Source: Sambucus nigra (Eukaryota > Streptophyta > Magnoliopsida > Dipsacales > Adoxaceae). From it: a stretch of 64,000 nucleotides of DNA. Each line of letters starts with the position of its first letter. Within the stretch, counting starts at the first letter, position 1. The translations under genes and the position numbers were made by a program. This document shows, piece after piece, positions 22,504 to 32,664 of the stretch. Below the pieces are notes generated by a model that was not told the origin of the DNA, ran no database searches, and saw only the letters and a list, made by a program, of their open reading frames with translations. The DNA lies in NCBI GenBank assembly GCA_949130495.1, contig OX422216.1, positions 100,385,967 through 100,449,966 on the forward strand. Reading direction: 5' to 3'.

Positions 22504-25500
22504 TTAATACATCAATCTTCCTGAGTTTTCGGGCTTGTGAAGAGCTTGCCTTAATGGCATGTCGGTATACACGATGATGGTATGAGCCTGGAAATATGGC
22601 CTCATTCTTCTACTTGCCTCAATTAACGCCAATGCCAATTTTTCTAGCTTTGGGTATCTGATTTCGGCACCTCGGAAAGCCTTACTTGTGTAATAAATTG
22701 GCTTCTGGACTCCATTCTCCAATCTGATCAATGCCGAGCTGACTGCATTCTCTGATACTGCCAAATATAAGTACAACTTTTTTCCTGTCATTGGCCTAGA
22801 CAACAATGGTGGGGCTCCCAAATACTTCTTCAAATCTTGAAAGGCCTTCTCACATTCATCAGTCCACTCAAAACTTTTTCGCAGTGTTTTGAAGAATGGG
22901 AGGCATTTATCAGTTGCTCGGGATACAAATTTATTGAGCGCTCCGACTCGTCCTGTAAGACTCTGTACTTCTTTCCTCGTCGTTGGGGATCGCAGCCCTA
23001 AAAGAGCTTTGATCTTTTCTGGATTTGCCTCAATACCTCGTTGGTTGACGATGTATCCGAGGAACATTCCTTCTCGTACTCCAAAGGTACACTTCGTCGG
23101 GTTGAGCTTCATTTGGTATTTATCCAGTTGATCAAAGGTCTGGCATAAGTTAACTAGATGATCAGTAGCTCTCTTGCTTTTGGTGAGCATGTCGTCGACA
23201 TACACTTCCATGTTGCAACTGATTTGTTTGGCAAAAACCTTGTTCATCAGCCGCTGATATGTTGCACCTGCATTTTTTAAACCAAAAGGCATAACATTAT
23301 AACAATAAGTTCCCCTTGGGGTAATAAAAGAAGTACTTTCCCTGTCTTCAGGTTTCATTTTAATCTGATTGTAGCCAGAATATGCATCCATGAAGCTGAG
23401 CAGCTCATGTCCCAAGGTAGCATCTACTAGCTGGTCGATTCTGGGCAATGGAAAATGATCTTTTGGGCATGCCTTGTTAAGATCAGTGAAATCAACACAC
23501 ATTCTCCACTTATTGTTCTTCTTTTTTACCATCACCACATTTGCCAACCAATCTGGATATTTCACATCCTCAATGAATTGGGCTTTCTGGAGCTTCTCAA
23601 CCTCCTCTTGTATAACCTGGTTCTTCTCGGGACTAAACACTCTTCTTTTCTGCTTCACAGGCTTGATCTCCTTATTCACATTGAGCTCATGACATAAGAA
23701 GTTTGGATCTATCCCTGGCATGTCTTCATGACTCCAAGCAAAAGTATTCTTCCTGTTTCTCAAGAAAGCTATCAACTCTTGTTTTATCGAAACATCCAAC
23801 GACGATCCTATCTGGGTTACTCGTTTAGGATGCTCGTCGTCCAGAATAACATTTTCTGTAGATTCCACCACCTGTCCTTTTACAAGTTGAGATTCATCCC
23901 TAGGATCAAGGGTTTCAATTTCTGTACCTTCCTCCACTTGGTACGTAGTAGTCTTTTTTCTTGATTCTTCAAGTTCTTCTTGCTCGGCAGACGAATAATA
24001 GCATTCCCGAGCTACTTTTTGATCACCTTTCACAATTCCGACTCCAAAATTTGTTGGGAATTTCAAACACTGATGTACTGTAGATGGAACTGCTTCGAAC
24101 TTCTTCAATCCAACTCTTCCCATGATGATGTTGTAGGCTGAATGCACATTCTTATCCATAAAAAAGAAGCGTATTCTTTCTGTTCGACAAGCAGGCCAAG
24201 TTCCAATGAGTATATCCAACTTGATCGTCCCAAGTGGAAAAACTTTTTCGCCAGCAAAACCCAGTAGGGGTCTGTGATAAGGTTCCAATTGAGATAATTT
24301 CAAATTCAAGCTATCAAAGCATGAATAATACATGATGTCTGCCGAACTACCGTTGTCCACCAACACCCTTGAAATGACCACATCTTTCATCCTCATTTTG
24401 ATCACCAAAGGATCGTCATGAGGGTAAAGAACACCTGCCAAGTCATTTTTTGAAAAACCAATGACTAGCTTCTCTTTGTTTACCTTCCTCGGACGATCCT
24501 CCTCGGCCAGATTTATTCGCTGAATATATGAACAAGCTTGAGCCTCTCCGAGGTAAGCTTTTCTTTCTGCAGTAAGGTCTCCTCCTCCTGCATCTCCTCC
24601 TGTAATAACATTACAATCAAATGACCCAAAACGTATGGAAAATACCTCTCGTTCAGGCTGCCTTGGCTTCTTGGGAAGATCGGGGTCATCATCTGGATCA
24701 TCTTCGTGGTCCCTCTTCTTTTTCTCCTCTGCCCGACGAGGAGATCTAGATCTCTCTCTAGTTCTATCATCATTCTTCCTCTCACCCCTGCGATCTACAT
24801 ATTTTGATAATTTTCCTCTTCGGATGAGCGTTTCAATCTCGTTTTGAAGGGCTATGTAATTTTTGGTCGGATGGCCATGATCTTTGTGAAACTCGCAGTA
24901 TTTGGACTTATTCCTCAGATCAGGATTTGTCCTTAGTTTATCTGGCCACTTGATTTCCTCGATATTCTTGATTTCTTCCAAAACATGATTAATACCCATT
25001 TTCAATGGAGTATAATTATCGTACTTCTTTAGGACTTCCCATGGCGTCCTATTATTCTTGGAGTGCTTGTCACCACCATTACTTTTCTGATCTTTCTTTT
25101 TAGACTTGTCGACCTCCACTTTAATTTCTTTATCCATATTCTTCTTCGCAGCCATAGCCTCCTCGGCATTCATAATTTTGGCCGCTTTCGCCATCAACTC
25201 GGACATAGTTTTAGGTGGATCTTTGGCCAAGGTGTAGTACAGCTTGTTAGGCAGCAAACCACTCATCAAAGCAGTGATTGCTGTCTTTTCTTCATAATCT
25301 ATGACTTCCAACTTCTCGTTATTAAAACGAGTTATGTAATCTCTAGTACTCTCACCTGATTTTTGTCTAACACTTAGCAAGTGTGCTACTCGCTTTACCG
25401 GCTTCGCCCCAAAACAAAAATTGCCAATAAACAACTCGGCTAACTGAAAGAAAGTTGAAATCTTTCCCCGAGGAAGATTGTTGTACCATATCTGGGCAGA

Positions 25501-26343
25501 TCCAGTAAGATTTCCTGAGAAGGCCCTGCATCTCATCTCATCGGGAACAACATAGATGTCAGCAGCAGCTTGATACTGTTCTATGTGAAGAACAGGATCT
25601 GTCTTTCCATCATATTTGGGAGTTACCACAGGTGCTTTAAATTTCGATGGTGTAGGAAAATCCACAATGGCCTGTACAAAAGGTGTTCCTCGAACAAAAG
25701 TTCGTTGTAGGGGGTTTTTTGCTTTAGCCATTTCTCCCAATTTATCCTCCAACCTTTGGAGAGATCCTTTCCACGCTTCATTTCCTTCCTCGGGCCTATT
25801 GGTTCGAGCAATCGATCGTTCTGAGGTAGCTTCTTGAGATCTATCTTGACGAAGGACTGGTCGTGACTGTGCTGATCCTTCTCTTAGATCTGATGGTTGT
25901 CGAAAACTCCTTGATATGGTCTTAGGTGGACTCCTATTCCTCCTAGGGCCTAATCGACTGAAAGGAGACGCCCTACTCAGTCTTTCTAAAGCACTGGGTC
26001 TTTCTGGAGAGAGGGTGATATGTTGATCAGTATCTGTCGTCCTTATTGACGAAGTTCGCCCAGGTTGATAAGAGAAATCATCAGACTCCTCATTGCGACG
26101 TGACTCAGTACGCCTGGACCGTGAAGAAAGTAAATAAGTTTGCCTCTGACCACTGTGCTGTCCTGAACGTGCAGGTGCACCACCATGAAGGGTTTGTAAG
26201 AGTTGCCTCATTGTGTCTTGCATGGCGGTTTGTCCTTGAGCCAGATTCGTCATAATTTCGGCTAGATCTGGCGGTGCAGAGGGATTTGGAGGATTTCCAG
26301 CATTTCCAGCGTTTCGATTGCTAGATTCTGGATTATCCGCCAT
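22504..26343 (-). CDS. gag-pol: Tat gag-protease-RT-RNase H polyprotein, N-terminal part
   Basis: 1279 codons, starting MADNPESS 61 bp below the 5' LTR edge. Residues 1-200 are low-complexity and Arg/Ser-rich; 240-400 is the retrotransposon gag domain (IWYNNLPRGKISTF); about 480 has a zinc-binding-like CEFHKDHGHPTKNY with the final Cys replaced by Tyr. Protease active site VDNGSSADIMYY is at about 662. RT spans about 870-1130, with FMDAYSGYNQ and YVDDM at about 1046. RT-linked RNase H runs to the end. TAA at 22504-22506 follows GRLMY, where related proteins continue to the second RNase H, so this is a single nonsense change in an otherwise open gene. Confidence 0.92.
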   Translation of the reverse strand: MADNPESSNRNAGNAGNPPNPSAPPDLAEIMTNLAQGQTAMQDTMRQLLQTLHGGAPARSGQHSGQRQTYLLSSRSRRTESRRNEESDDFSYQPGRTSSIRTTDTDQHITLSPERPSALERLSRASPFSRLGPRRNRSPPKTISRSFRQPSDLREGSAQSRPVLRQDRSQEATSERSIARTNRPEEGNEAWKGSLQRLEDKLGEMAKAKNPLQRTFVRGTPFVQAIVDFPTPSKFKAPVVTPKYDGKTDPVLHIEQYQAAADIYVVPDEMRCRAFSGNLTGSAQIWYNNLPRGKISTFFQLAELFIGNFCFGAKPVKRVAHLLSVRQKSGESTRDYITRFNNEKLEVIDYEEKTAITALMSGLLPNKLYYTLAKDPPKTMSELMAKAAKIMNAEEAMAAKKNMDKEIKVEVDKSKKKDQKSNGGDKHSKNNRTPWEVLKKYDNYTPLKMGINHVLEEIKNIEEIKWPDKLRTNPDLRNKSKYCEFHKDHGHPTKNYIALQNEIETLIRRGKLSKYVDRRGERKNDDRTRERSRSPRRAEEKKKRDHEDDPDDDPDLPKKPRQPEREVFSIRFGSFDCNVITGGDAGGGDLTAERKAYLGEAQACSYIQRINLAEEDRPRKVNKEKLVIGFSKNDLAGVLYPHDDPLVIKMRMKDVVISRVLVDNGSSADIMYYSCFDSLNLKLSQLEPYHRPLLGFAGEKVFPLGTIKLDILIGTWPACRTERIRFFFMDKNVHSAYNIIMGRVGLKKFEAVPSTVHQCLKFPTNFGVGIVKGDQKVARECYYSSAEQEELEESRKKTTTYQVEEGTEIETLDPRDESQLVKGQVVESTENVILDDEHPKRVTQIGSSLDVSIKQELIAFLRNRKNTFAWSHEDMPGIDPNFLCHELNVNKEIKPVKQKRRVFSPEKNQVIQEEVEKLQKAQFIEDVKYPDWLANVVMVKKKNNKWRMCVDFTDLNKACPKDHFPLPRIDQLVDATLGHELLSFMDAYSGYNQIKMKPEDRESTSFITPRGTYCYNVMPFGLKNAGATYQRLMNKVFAKQISCNMEVYVDDMLTKSKRATDHLVNLCQTFDQLDKYQMKLNPTKCTFGVREGMFLGYIVNQRGIEANPEKIKALLGLRSPTTRKEVQSLTGRVGALNKFVSRATDKCLPFFKTLRKSFEWTDECEKAFQDLKKYLGAPPLLSRPMTGKKLYLYLAVSENAVSSALIRLENGVQKPIYYTSKAFRGAEIRYPKLEKLALALIEASRRMRPYFQAHTIIVYTDMPLRQALHKPENSGRLMY

Positions 26344-26386
26344 TGATGATAAATGATTTTTTATGAAAAACGATAGTAACAGTCGT

Positions 26387-26404
26387 TTCCCACAGACGGC
26401 GCCA
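26387..26404 (-). other. Primer binding site of the Tat element
   Basis: Minus strand TGGCGCCGTCTGTGGGAA, three bases after the LTR end. The first nine bases match the tRNA-Asp 3' end complement; the rest does not, so the primer assignment is tentative. Confidence 0.65.
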
Positions 26405-26407
26405 ATC

Positions 26408-26969
26408 TGTTGATGTAAAAAACTAGATTGCTCTAATTATTCAATCACAGATAAATAAATAAGACAGAGATTTTTAAAGTGGTTCGGCTAGGAATAAAGC
26501 CTACGTCCACTGTTGTTATGTTATTGCTGAGTGTTTGCAGAATTCTTGAATACAAGTTCTCTCAAGAAATTCCGGTCCCCTTGAATGAGGGTGATACAAG
26601 GTATTTATAGCCTTTAGGCTGTACATGAAAGGGTTGATACATTAAATGATATACATATGAAAGGGTAATACATTTAATGCAGCGTGTGCGTCAAGATAAT
26701 GAACATTCAATGAATAGTTGAACTGTTGACATTCTGGCAATTAATAATACGGTCGAGATGCATCTCGGACCGCCTTGGTTGCTTGTTGCTCAGGAGTTCC
26801 TCGGAGCGCGAGAGTACCTCGGAGTGCTGAAGTTCCTCGGTATATCCTCGTTGCTCGGGGAGAACATGAGTTGGTCGAGGAAATGAACTTCCTCGTTACT
26901 ATTGTGCCACGTATATTGACACGTGTCTTCGTCTGATTCGTACACATCAGCATATTAATTTTGGTATCA
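26408..26969 (-). repeat. Tat 5' LTR (minus orientation)
   Basis: 562 bp, nearly identical to the reverse complement of 32103-32664; only scattered differences are visible. At its outer edge it reads TGATACC instead of TGTTGATACC, so the first three bases are missing where it joins the minisatellite side. The TATA box is TATAAATA (26602-26609, minus). Ends CATCAACA next to the PBS. Confidence 0.93.
26602..26609 (-). promoter_or_regulatory. TATA box in the Tat 5' LTR
   Basis: TATAAATA on the minus strand, within GGCTATAAATACC-like context, about 200 bp from the PBS-side LTR end. Expected to drive the gag-pol RNA. Confidence 0.7.
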
Positions 26970-27113
26970 TTAAACACCTGCGCAAGTATTATCAGTAATG
27001 TAAAATGTAAATGCATTTCCTTCATTATGAATAAAACGAGGATGTTTCACCATTTTCTTTCTGTTGAAAGTTTTTCGGGGAATACTAGTGTAATACACTA
27101 CGCTTAAAAATAA

Positions 27114-27550
27114 TACTCCTTTGGTTAGGAGACGACACTAGCGTGATCAACTACGGTTGATAAGATAACTAGTGGACAGTTCGAAAGAACCAAAAAAATA
27201 CTCCTTTGGTTAGGAGACGACACTAGCGTGATCAACTACGGTTGATAAGATAACTAGTGGACAGTTCGAAAGAACCAAAAAAATACTCCTTTGGATAGGA
27301 GACGACACTAGCGTGATCAACTACGGTTGATAAGATAACTAGTGGACAGTTCGAAAGAACCAAAAAAATACTCCTTTGGTTAGGAGACGACACTAGCGTG
27401 ATCAACTACGGTTGATAAGATAACTAGTGGACAGTTCGAAAGAACCAAAAAATACTCCTTTGGTTAGGAGACGACACTAGCGTGATCAACTACGGTTGGT
27501 AAGATAACTAGTGGACAGTTCGAAAGAATAAAAAAATACTCCTTTGATTG
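27114..27550 (+). repeat. Minisatellite, five 84-85 bp units plus a partial
   Basis: Units start at 27114, 27199, 27284, 27369 and 27453, with a partial sixth at 27537. Each has TACTCCTTTGGTTAGGAGAC, CTAGCGTGATCAACTACGG and ACTAGTGGACAGTTCG segments. The units are almost identical, hence recently amplified. Tandem repeats between pol and the 3' LTR are a known feature of Tat/Ogre-type elements. Confidence 0.96.
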
Positions 27551-27626
27551 GATTTGAAAAATATACTCTCACACTCCAACTTATGTTGGACGGGAGGTAA
27601 TATTATTACAAAAGTTCCTCAGAGAA

Positions 27627-27840
27627 CAAAATATTCCAAACTGAACCAAGTATGGTTGGTCGGGGACAAAAACCCACTAACTATAGTTGGTCGACGAGGA
27701 TAAATTATTGACCTTAGTTGATCAGTCACATTTTATGAAAATATTTGAAATTAAACCAAGTATGGCTGGTCGGGGATAAAAACCCATCAACTGTAGTTGG
27801 TAGACAAACATTATTTATCAACCCTAGTTGGTTGGAAACA
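27627..27840 (+). repeat. Two diverged ~110-bp direct repeats
   Basis: AAAATATT-AA--TGAACCAAGT, GGTTGGTCGGGGA-AAAAACC and CTA-AGTTGGT occur twice about 110 bp apart. Older than the adjacent minisatellite. Confidence 0.8.
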
Positions 27841-28046
27841 GTTTGAACATTTTATACTCATTACTTTATTGAACAACCTGGATACTTGTAACTTTTTATT
27901 AAGTTGCTCGATGAACAATATTATTGTTATCTTTTTAACATATACATATGCACAAATATAAAGGTGTTTGATAAACACAAGTCTTTTCATTAAATTCAAA
28001 ATAAATTACAGGTTACATGAATGTACTAACTATTACATTGATATTC

Positions 28047-29390
28047 CTATTCTATTGGTTTCTTGCCCTTTGCTTTAGAAATAGGCTCTTCGCCAGCAGG
28101 AGGATCTTCCAGGCAAAGGGGAGAATTAATAAAGTTCAAGTCCTTCAACATTCTGACATTCATTATTGAAGGTGTCTCCATTAGATGCTCTGGACGAGAT
28201 ACTTCGATTTGGGAATGAAGGCTATAATCACCGAGGTATTTTGAAATTAAGCTACGAGGAATGGAACGAGCTGGGATCCAGGCCATGTCCAATTTTAAAG
28301 GTGGCACAGGCAAGTCCAATAACCCTGGAGCATGATAATCCCATAAAAAATGCCCTTGCTCCAATTTTAACACACCCAGTGCGTTCAACCACCCCTGCTT
28401 ATAACCTTCATTGTTAGCATGTTCAATACGAGCATCCAAATGAACTAGAGCTTCATTATATCCTGCCATCCAGAATTCCCTGGGTTGCTTATGAAATTGA
28501 AAGGTTAATCTATCCAATTGTTCGAGAAGGTTTTTGGCAAAAAGATCCTTAGTATGTAGAGCAGACTTCGTGGCAGTAAGTTGATCTTCCAAGGATAGAT
28601 TTTTCATGGACATTTCTGATAGAGCCCGATCTTTGACGTTTAATTGGAACGCTTGAGTTTCCAAAGTAGATTGGGTACGAGCCTCCTCGACATTACGACT
28701 AAGAACTCTTGATTGACTCCGAGCAGCGATTGGAGAACTTTGCTCCTCGGCAACATTTTGAACAGCTCTTCCTCGCCCTCGAGAACCTCTTCCTCGTCCC
28801 CGAGCAGTCCCAAAAATAGCAGATCTTCTTAAGTCATATAGTTCTTGCCTCAATTTGGCATTTTCGACCTCTAAGAACGAGAAACCTTCATCAGTAACTG
28901 GTACTAAAGCAGAGGAAGATGATGCTGCAGATTCATACTGAGCCAACTTTTTCTGCAAATTATTGTTCTCCTGTTCCAACAACTCAGCAATCTGTCTGCA
29001 TGCCTCAACCTCACCTTTTAGAGTTCTTTCCCTAACATCATATCCAGCAAGGATCTTTTTATGGTCTGTTTTAGAAGAAAGCTGCTGATATCTATTTTCA
29101 TATTCCTTGTGCAGCAAAGCAGTTGATTCATTATGTTGATTCTAAAGATCTTCTAAGCTACAATGAAGTTCCTCGATCAATTCATAGTAGGCCACATTAT
29201 TAGCCACAGATCTATCAAGTAAATCCTTCAGGTACCGGTAAGCCTCAACTGCTTGCTCTGAGGCATCGTGACCAAGGATGTCGACAATCTCTGATACACT
29301 TAGGTCTGTATGACCGGCTTTATTATATCCATTGCATTGTCGCATCAACTCAGTATCAGGAGCAGATATCAATTCCATTCTGGCCAAAAA
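28047..29390 (-). CDS. Tat antisense accessory gene, exon 4
   Basis: Starts after acceptor TTTATTAG (AG at 29391-29392) and reads FLARMELISAPDTELM; an in-frame TAG at 29142-29144 interrupts it before NQHNEST, then it is open to 28047 (end KGKKPIE). Residues of the long segment (29117 onward) are strongly helical and coiled-coil-like (EQENNNLQKKLAQYE), followed by a Gly/Arg-rich GRGRGSRGRGR stretch and a C-terminal globular part. No enzymatic motif. The gene is antisense to the flanking 3' LTR. One stop and otherwise full openness suggest recent inactivation. Function unknown. Confidence 0.72.
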
Positions 29391-29542
29391 CTAATAAAGA
29401 AGAAGGCAGGAATTAATAAATAAAAGCAGACAGAGTATCGACAATGAAGAGGAACGAAGATGTGTTTTATTAGATCATTAAAAAATTACATTGTTCGATT
29501 ACAAGTAATGAAAGAAAGAAATGATACCGAACAACTTCACAC

Positions 29543-30337
29543 CTTTTCCTTGTCCCCCAAGACTTTCTCGGGAGGCTGGGACGAGGAGCTTGGTTGTTCG
29601 GTGGTCACAGCAGCTTGATCGGTAGGAATCTTCTCAGGAGGAGGAGGCATGGAAGAAATGTCCTCGGTGGCAGAGGGTTGAGAGGCAGAGGCCTGATCAC
29701 CTATGGCCATAGAAGATTCATCAGAGACAGGCTCATCTTCTTCTTCTTCCACAATTGGTGGAGGAGGACCAGGGAGGTGCATCTGGAATAGATCAGAATC
29801 ATCCTTGATCTTCAGTTCCTGCAGAGCAGCTACCCAGCCATCATGGAAGTATTTCAACTTCCCGTATTGAACTTGGGATGTCATCGCAGCAATTCCCTTA
29901 TCCCATCCTTTTTCCCAGCCAGCGCTGAAGGATTTTTTGACTGCGACTTTTCTTCTTAGTTTCTCCGAGGAGAGCTTCACATCCAATTCTTCCTTTTGGA
30001 CCTTGATATCTTGCAGGGCGGACAACTTCTCCTCTGCCTTCTTCAACTTATCTTCAAGCTCTCCCAAGTTCTTGAGCTTGACATCATACTTCTGATGTTC
30101 GACCTCTAAATTTTTTACTTTATCCTCCAAATTCTTGGAGACCTCAACCATCTTCACCTTCTCGGCCTCAACTGCAGACAACTTTTTCTCCCAAGCAGTC
30201 TTGTCCTCATTGTACTGTTGGCGAGATTCCTTCAAGGATTGGGTCAAACCCAACAGAGCATCCTCTACACCAGACGAGGAACTAGAGGCTTTAATTACCT
30301 CGTCCTTCTTCACAATGTTATTAAAACAGTTCACCAG
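29543..30337 (-). CDS. Tat antisense accessory gene, exon 3
   Basis: Acceptor CTCTTTCAG (AG 30338-30339) and donor GTGTGA (29537-29542). Codes LVNCFNNIVKKDEVIK, a long heptad-like coiled coil (KLSAVEAEKVKMVEVSKNLE), a SAGWEKGWDKG segment, then an acidic and proline-rich tail (PGPPPPIVEEEEDEP). Same order as the remnant at 357-930. Probably structural; no known function. Confidence 0.7.
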
Positions 30338-30421
30338 CTGAAAGAGGAGAAAAACAGTAAGTCAGTGCAAAAATACAAATACTCAGAAAAAGAAAGGAAA
30401 TTCAGAGAGTAAGAAATTTAC

Positions 30422-31077
30422 CGAAGCAAGATGACGAGTAGCTAGGGATGTCAGCATATCCCTAGAAATTTTTTCATCAATTCCTTGGACCTCGGGTATA
30501 ATCCAAGTTTTCACCGAGCTCATTGCAGAGCTCGGAGGAATGATGGTGGGAACACCAACGTCATCAGCTGGCAGTGTGGAGGCAGTTTCAGCCAAATTGA
30601 CTGAGGATGATTTCCTCAATCTCCTCAAAGGAGTTTCAGCAACTTCAACCAAGGAAGAACTCTTGGTCGGAGAGATAGTAATCACTTCCGCAGGAGCAAT
30701 TTTCTTGCTCGGAGCCACTGGGGGCTTCTCGGTAGCTTTGGAAGGTGCAACATCCACCTTCTTAGTCCCCTCAGGGACATCAGTTTTGCTCTTCTTGGTC
30801 CCAGCAGCAGAAGAAGTGTCATCAAATAGAGAAGGAGGAGCTCTTTTCTTGCCCATTCTCTGACTTAAAGGAAGATGAGAATCTGAAGAAGAGTCCTCTG
30901 GAGTGGAAGCTGGCTCAACAGGGTGAGCAGTATAAGAGGTTGTATAACTCTTATATTGTAGCAAATATGATGCAGACCTGATATGCTCGTCTGCAACGTT
31001 CTTATGCAAACCCCAAATAAGTTTCAGATGCTTGATATTAACCTCTGATTCTTTTGGAGTTTTTCTTTTGCTATCAA
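30422..31077 (-). CDS. Tat antisense accessory gene, exon 2
   Basis: Acceptor TTTGCAG (AG 31078-31079) and donor GTAAAT at 30416-30421. Joining exon 1 to this exon gives GNGI-VDSKRKTPKESEVN with the reading frame kept. Contains HIRSASYLLQYK, then a Ser/Pro/Lys-rich disordered region, and ends ISRDMLTSLATRHLAS. The equivalent exon is inside the tandem units of 935-6552. Confidence 0.7.
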
Positions 31078-31170
31078 CTGCAAATAAATACATAATGAGA
31101 TATCAGTCATACATTTTGTCAAACATGATGAAAGCATAATTTCATAAGTAAAATAAAATGAAAAATAAAC

Positions 31171-31675
31171 CTATCCCATTGCCATATGGGGGGCATCTGG
31201 GACCGTTGTATACTCCATCTCCAGCTAAAGGGGCATATTGCCAATTTTTAATAACCAACCCATGTTCAAAATAATCTCTATTTGAGTCAGGGAGGTTAAC
31301 TACAAGAGCCCTATTCAGAAACCTAGTTTTTAAATAATAAATATTATCTAAAGTGGCCCATTTATAGCAATACATGATTTCAGGGATCCCTATACGAGTC
31401 CCATGAGTTAGATTTAATTTGTGCACCCCATTAATGATTCTCCATGAATTGGGGGCTATTTTTGCAGGGACAAGATCAAAATACTGACAAAACTCAAGAC
31501 ACAATGGGTTTGGTGGAAAGGAAAAACCACATTCGGCAATGAAAAGACTGGGGAACCAATGTCCCTCAGCCAATCGAAAATTATCTAAAGGCTCAGAAAG
31601 AACCTCCAGAGTTACCCAGGAAGGAATGGAAAAATCAGAACGAAATTTCTCAACAGACTCCACAATATAAACCAT
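31171..31675 (-). CDS. Tat antisense accessory gene, exon 1 (PF04195-like domain)
   Basis: I choose the ATG at 31675 (MVYIVESVEKFRSDFSIP) because it aligns with the MYTMDGRTIEEF start of the copies at 2.1-6.5 kb; the longer open frame to 31801 has a Ser/Leu-rich lead that looks untranslated. The domain contains FSIPSW, EGHWFPSLFIAECGFSFPPNP, APNSWRIINGVHKLN and GIPEIMYCYKW, matching the plant Putative gypsy type transposon family (PF04195). Donor GTTTAT lies at 31165-31170. The gene is transcribed toward pol, opposite to the 3' LTR beside it. Role in the element is not known. Confidence 0.75.
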
Positions 31676-32090
31676 ACTGAATAAAAGAGATATAGAAGAA
31701 AGGAAGAAAATCTTACAGGAAGAAAGGAGGTATGTTGACAACGAACGAAAACAAGGATGAACGCACAAGAGAGAAGAAGAGAATAGAAAGCTTGAATGCA
31801 AGAAATTGGGAAAAGAAGAAGACGGTATGGTTACCTAAGAAGTTTAAATACTTTGCCTTGGGAAGCGGAGAATGAAATGATTACAAAAAAGAAACTATTG
31901 AACTTCCGGCGGCTAAAAGGACAAAAAGGGCACTAAGATCGAAGCGCTCTTAAAAGTTCAAAAAAAGGCGGTTTCGTTGAATTTGGGAATAAATTTAAAA
32001 ACGATGCTCCTAAAACCCAGGAAGATCATTCAATACTGCCATAAACCGAGAAAGAATGTTCCATACTCCTCAAAGTTCGAAATATGAAAC

Positions 32091-32102
32091 ATTGGGGGCT
32101 TC
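32091..32102 (+). other. Polypurine tract of the Tat 3' end
   Basis: ATTGGGGGCTTC immediately before the LTR start TGTTGATACC. This primes plus-strand DNA and fixes the LTR to the right as a 3' LTR in plus orientation. Confidence 0.75.
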
Positions 32103-32664
32103 TGTTGATACCAAAATTAATATGCTGATGTGTACGAATCAGACGAAGACACGTGTCAATATACGTGGCACAATAGTAACGAGGAAGTTCATTTCCTCGA
32201 CCAACTCATGTTCTCCCCGAGCAACGAGGATATACCGAGGAACTTCAGCACTCCGAGGTACTCTCGCGCTCCGAGGAACTACTGAGCAACAAGCAACCAA
32301 GGCGGTCCGAGATGCATCTCGACCGTATTATTAATTGCCAGAATGTCAACAGTTTAACTATTCATTGAATGTTCATTATCTTGACGCACACGCTGCATTA
32401 AATGTATTACCCTTTCATATGTATATCATTTAATTTATCAACCCTTTCATGTACAACCTAAAGGCTATAAATACCTCGTATCACCCTCATTCAAGGGGAC
32501 CGGAATTTCTTGAGAGAACTTGTATTCAAGAATTCTGCAAACACTCAGCAATAACATAACAGTGGACGTAGGCTTTATTCCTAGCCGAACCACTTTAAAA
32601 ATCTTTGTCTTATTTATTTATCTGTGATTGAATAATTAGAGCAATCTAGTTTTTTACATCAACA
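32103..32664 (+). repeat. Tat 3' LTR (plus orientation)
   Basis: 562 bp, TGTTGATACC to CATCAACA. TATA box TATAAATA at 32466-32473, followed by the conserved GTGGACGTAGGC and CCGAACCACTTT blocks. Reverse complement of the LTR at 26408-26969. It splits the glucosidase fragment at its right edge. Confidence 0.94.

Larger units (their letters stand above)
20270..32664. mobile_element. Tat-type Ty3/gypsy element complex with inverted 5' half
   Basis: Left half on the minus strand: 5' LTR (26969-26408), PBS, gag-pol (26343-20389). Right half in plus orientation: minisatellite region, antisense accessory gene, polypurine tract, 3' LTR (32103-32664). Both outer edges are LTR U5-type ends, and the flanks share ATCAT (20266-20270, 32665-32669), consistent with a target duplication in the glucosidase fragment; the exact left base is uncertain by one. 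Dual RNase H (RT-linked plus archaeal type) in pol supports Tat assignment. It may be one element with an inverted half or two recombined elements. Confidence 0.78.

Noticed and set aside
23455..25837. Several plus-strand frames of 60-100 codons
   Set aside because: Shadows of the minus-strand Tat gag-pol coding sequence.
26741..27025. 94-codon frame, and its pair at 32056-32334
   Set aside because: Both lie in the LTR U3 regions; they are similar only because the LTRs are similar. No separate gene.
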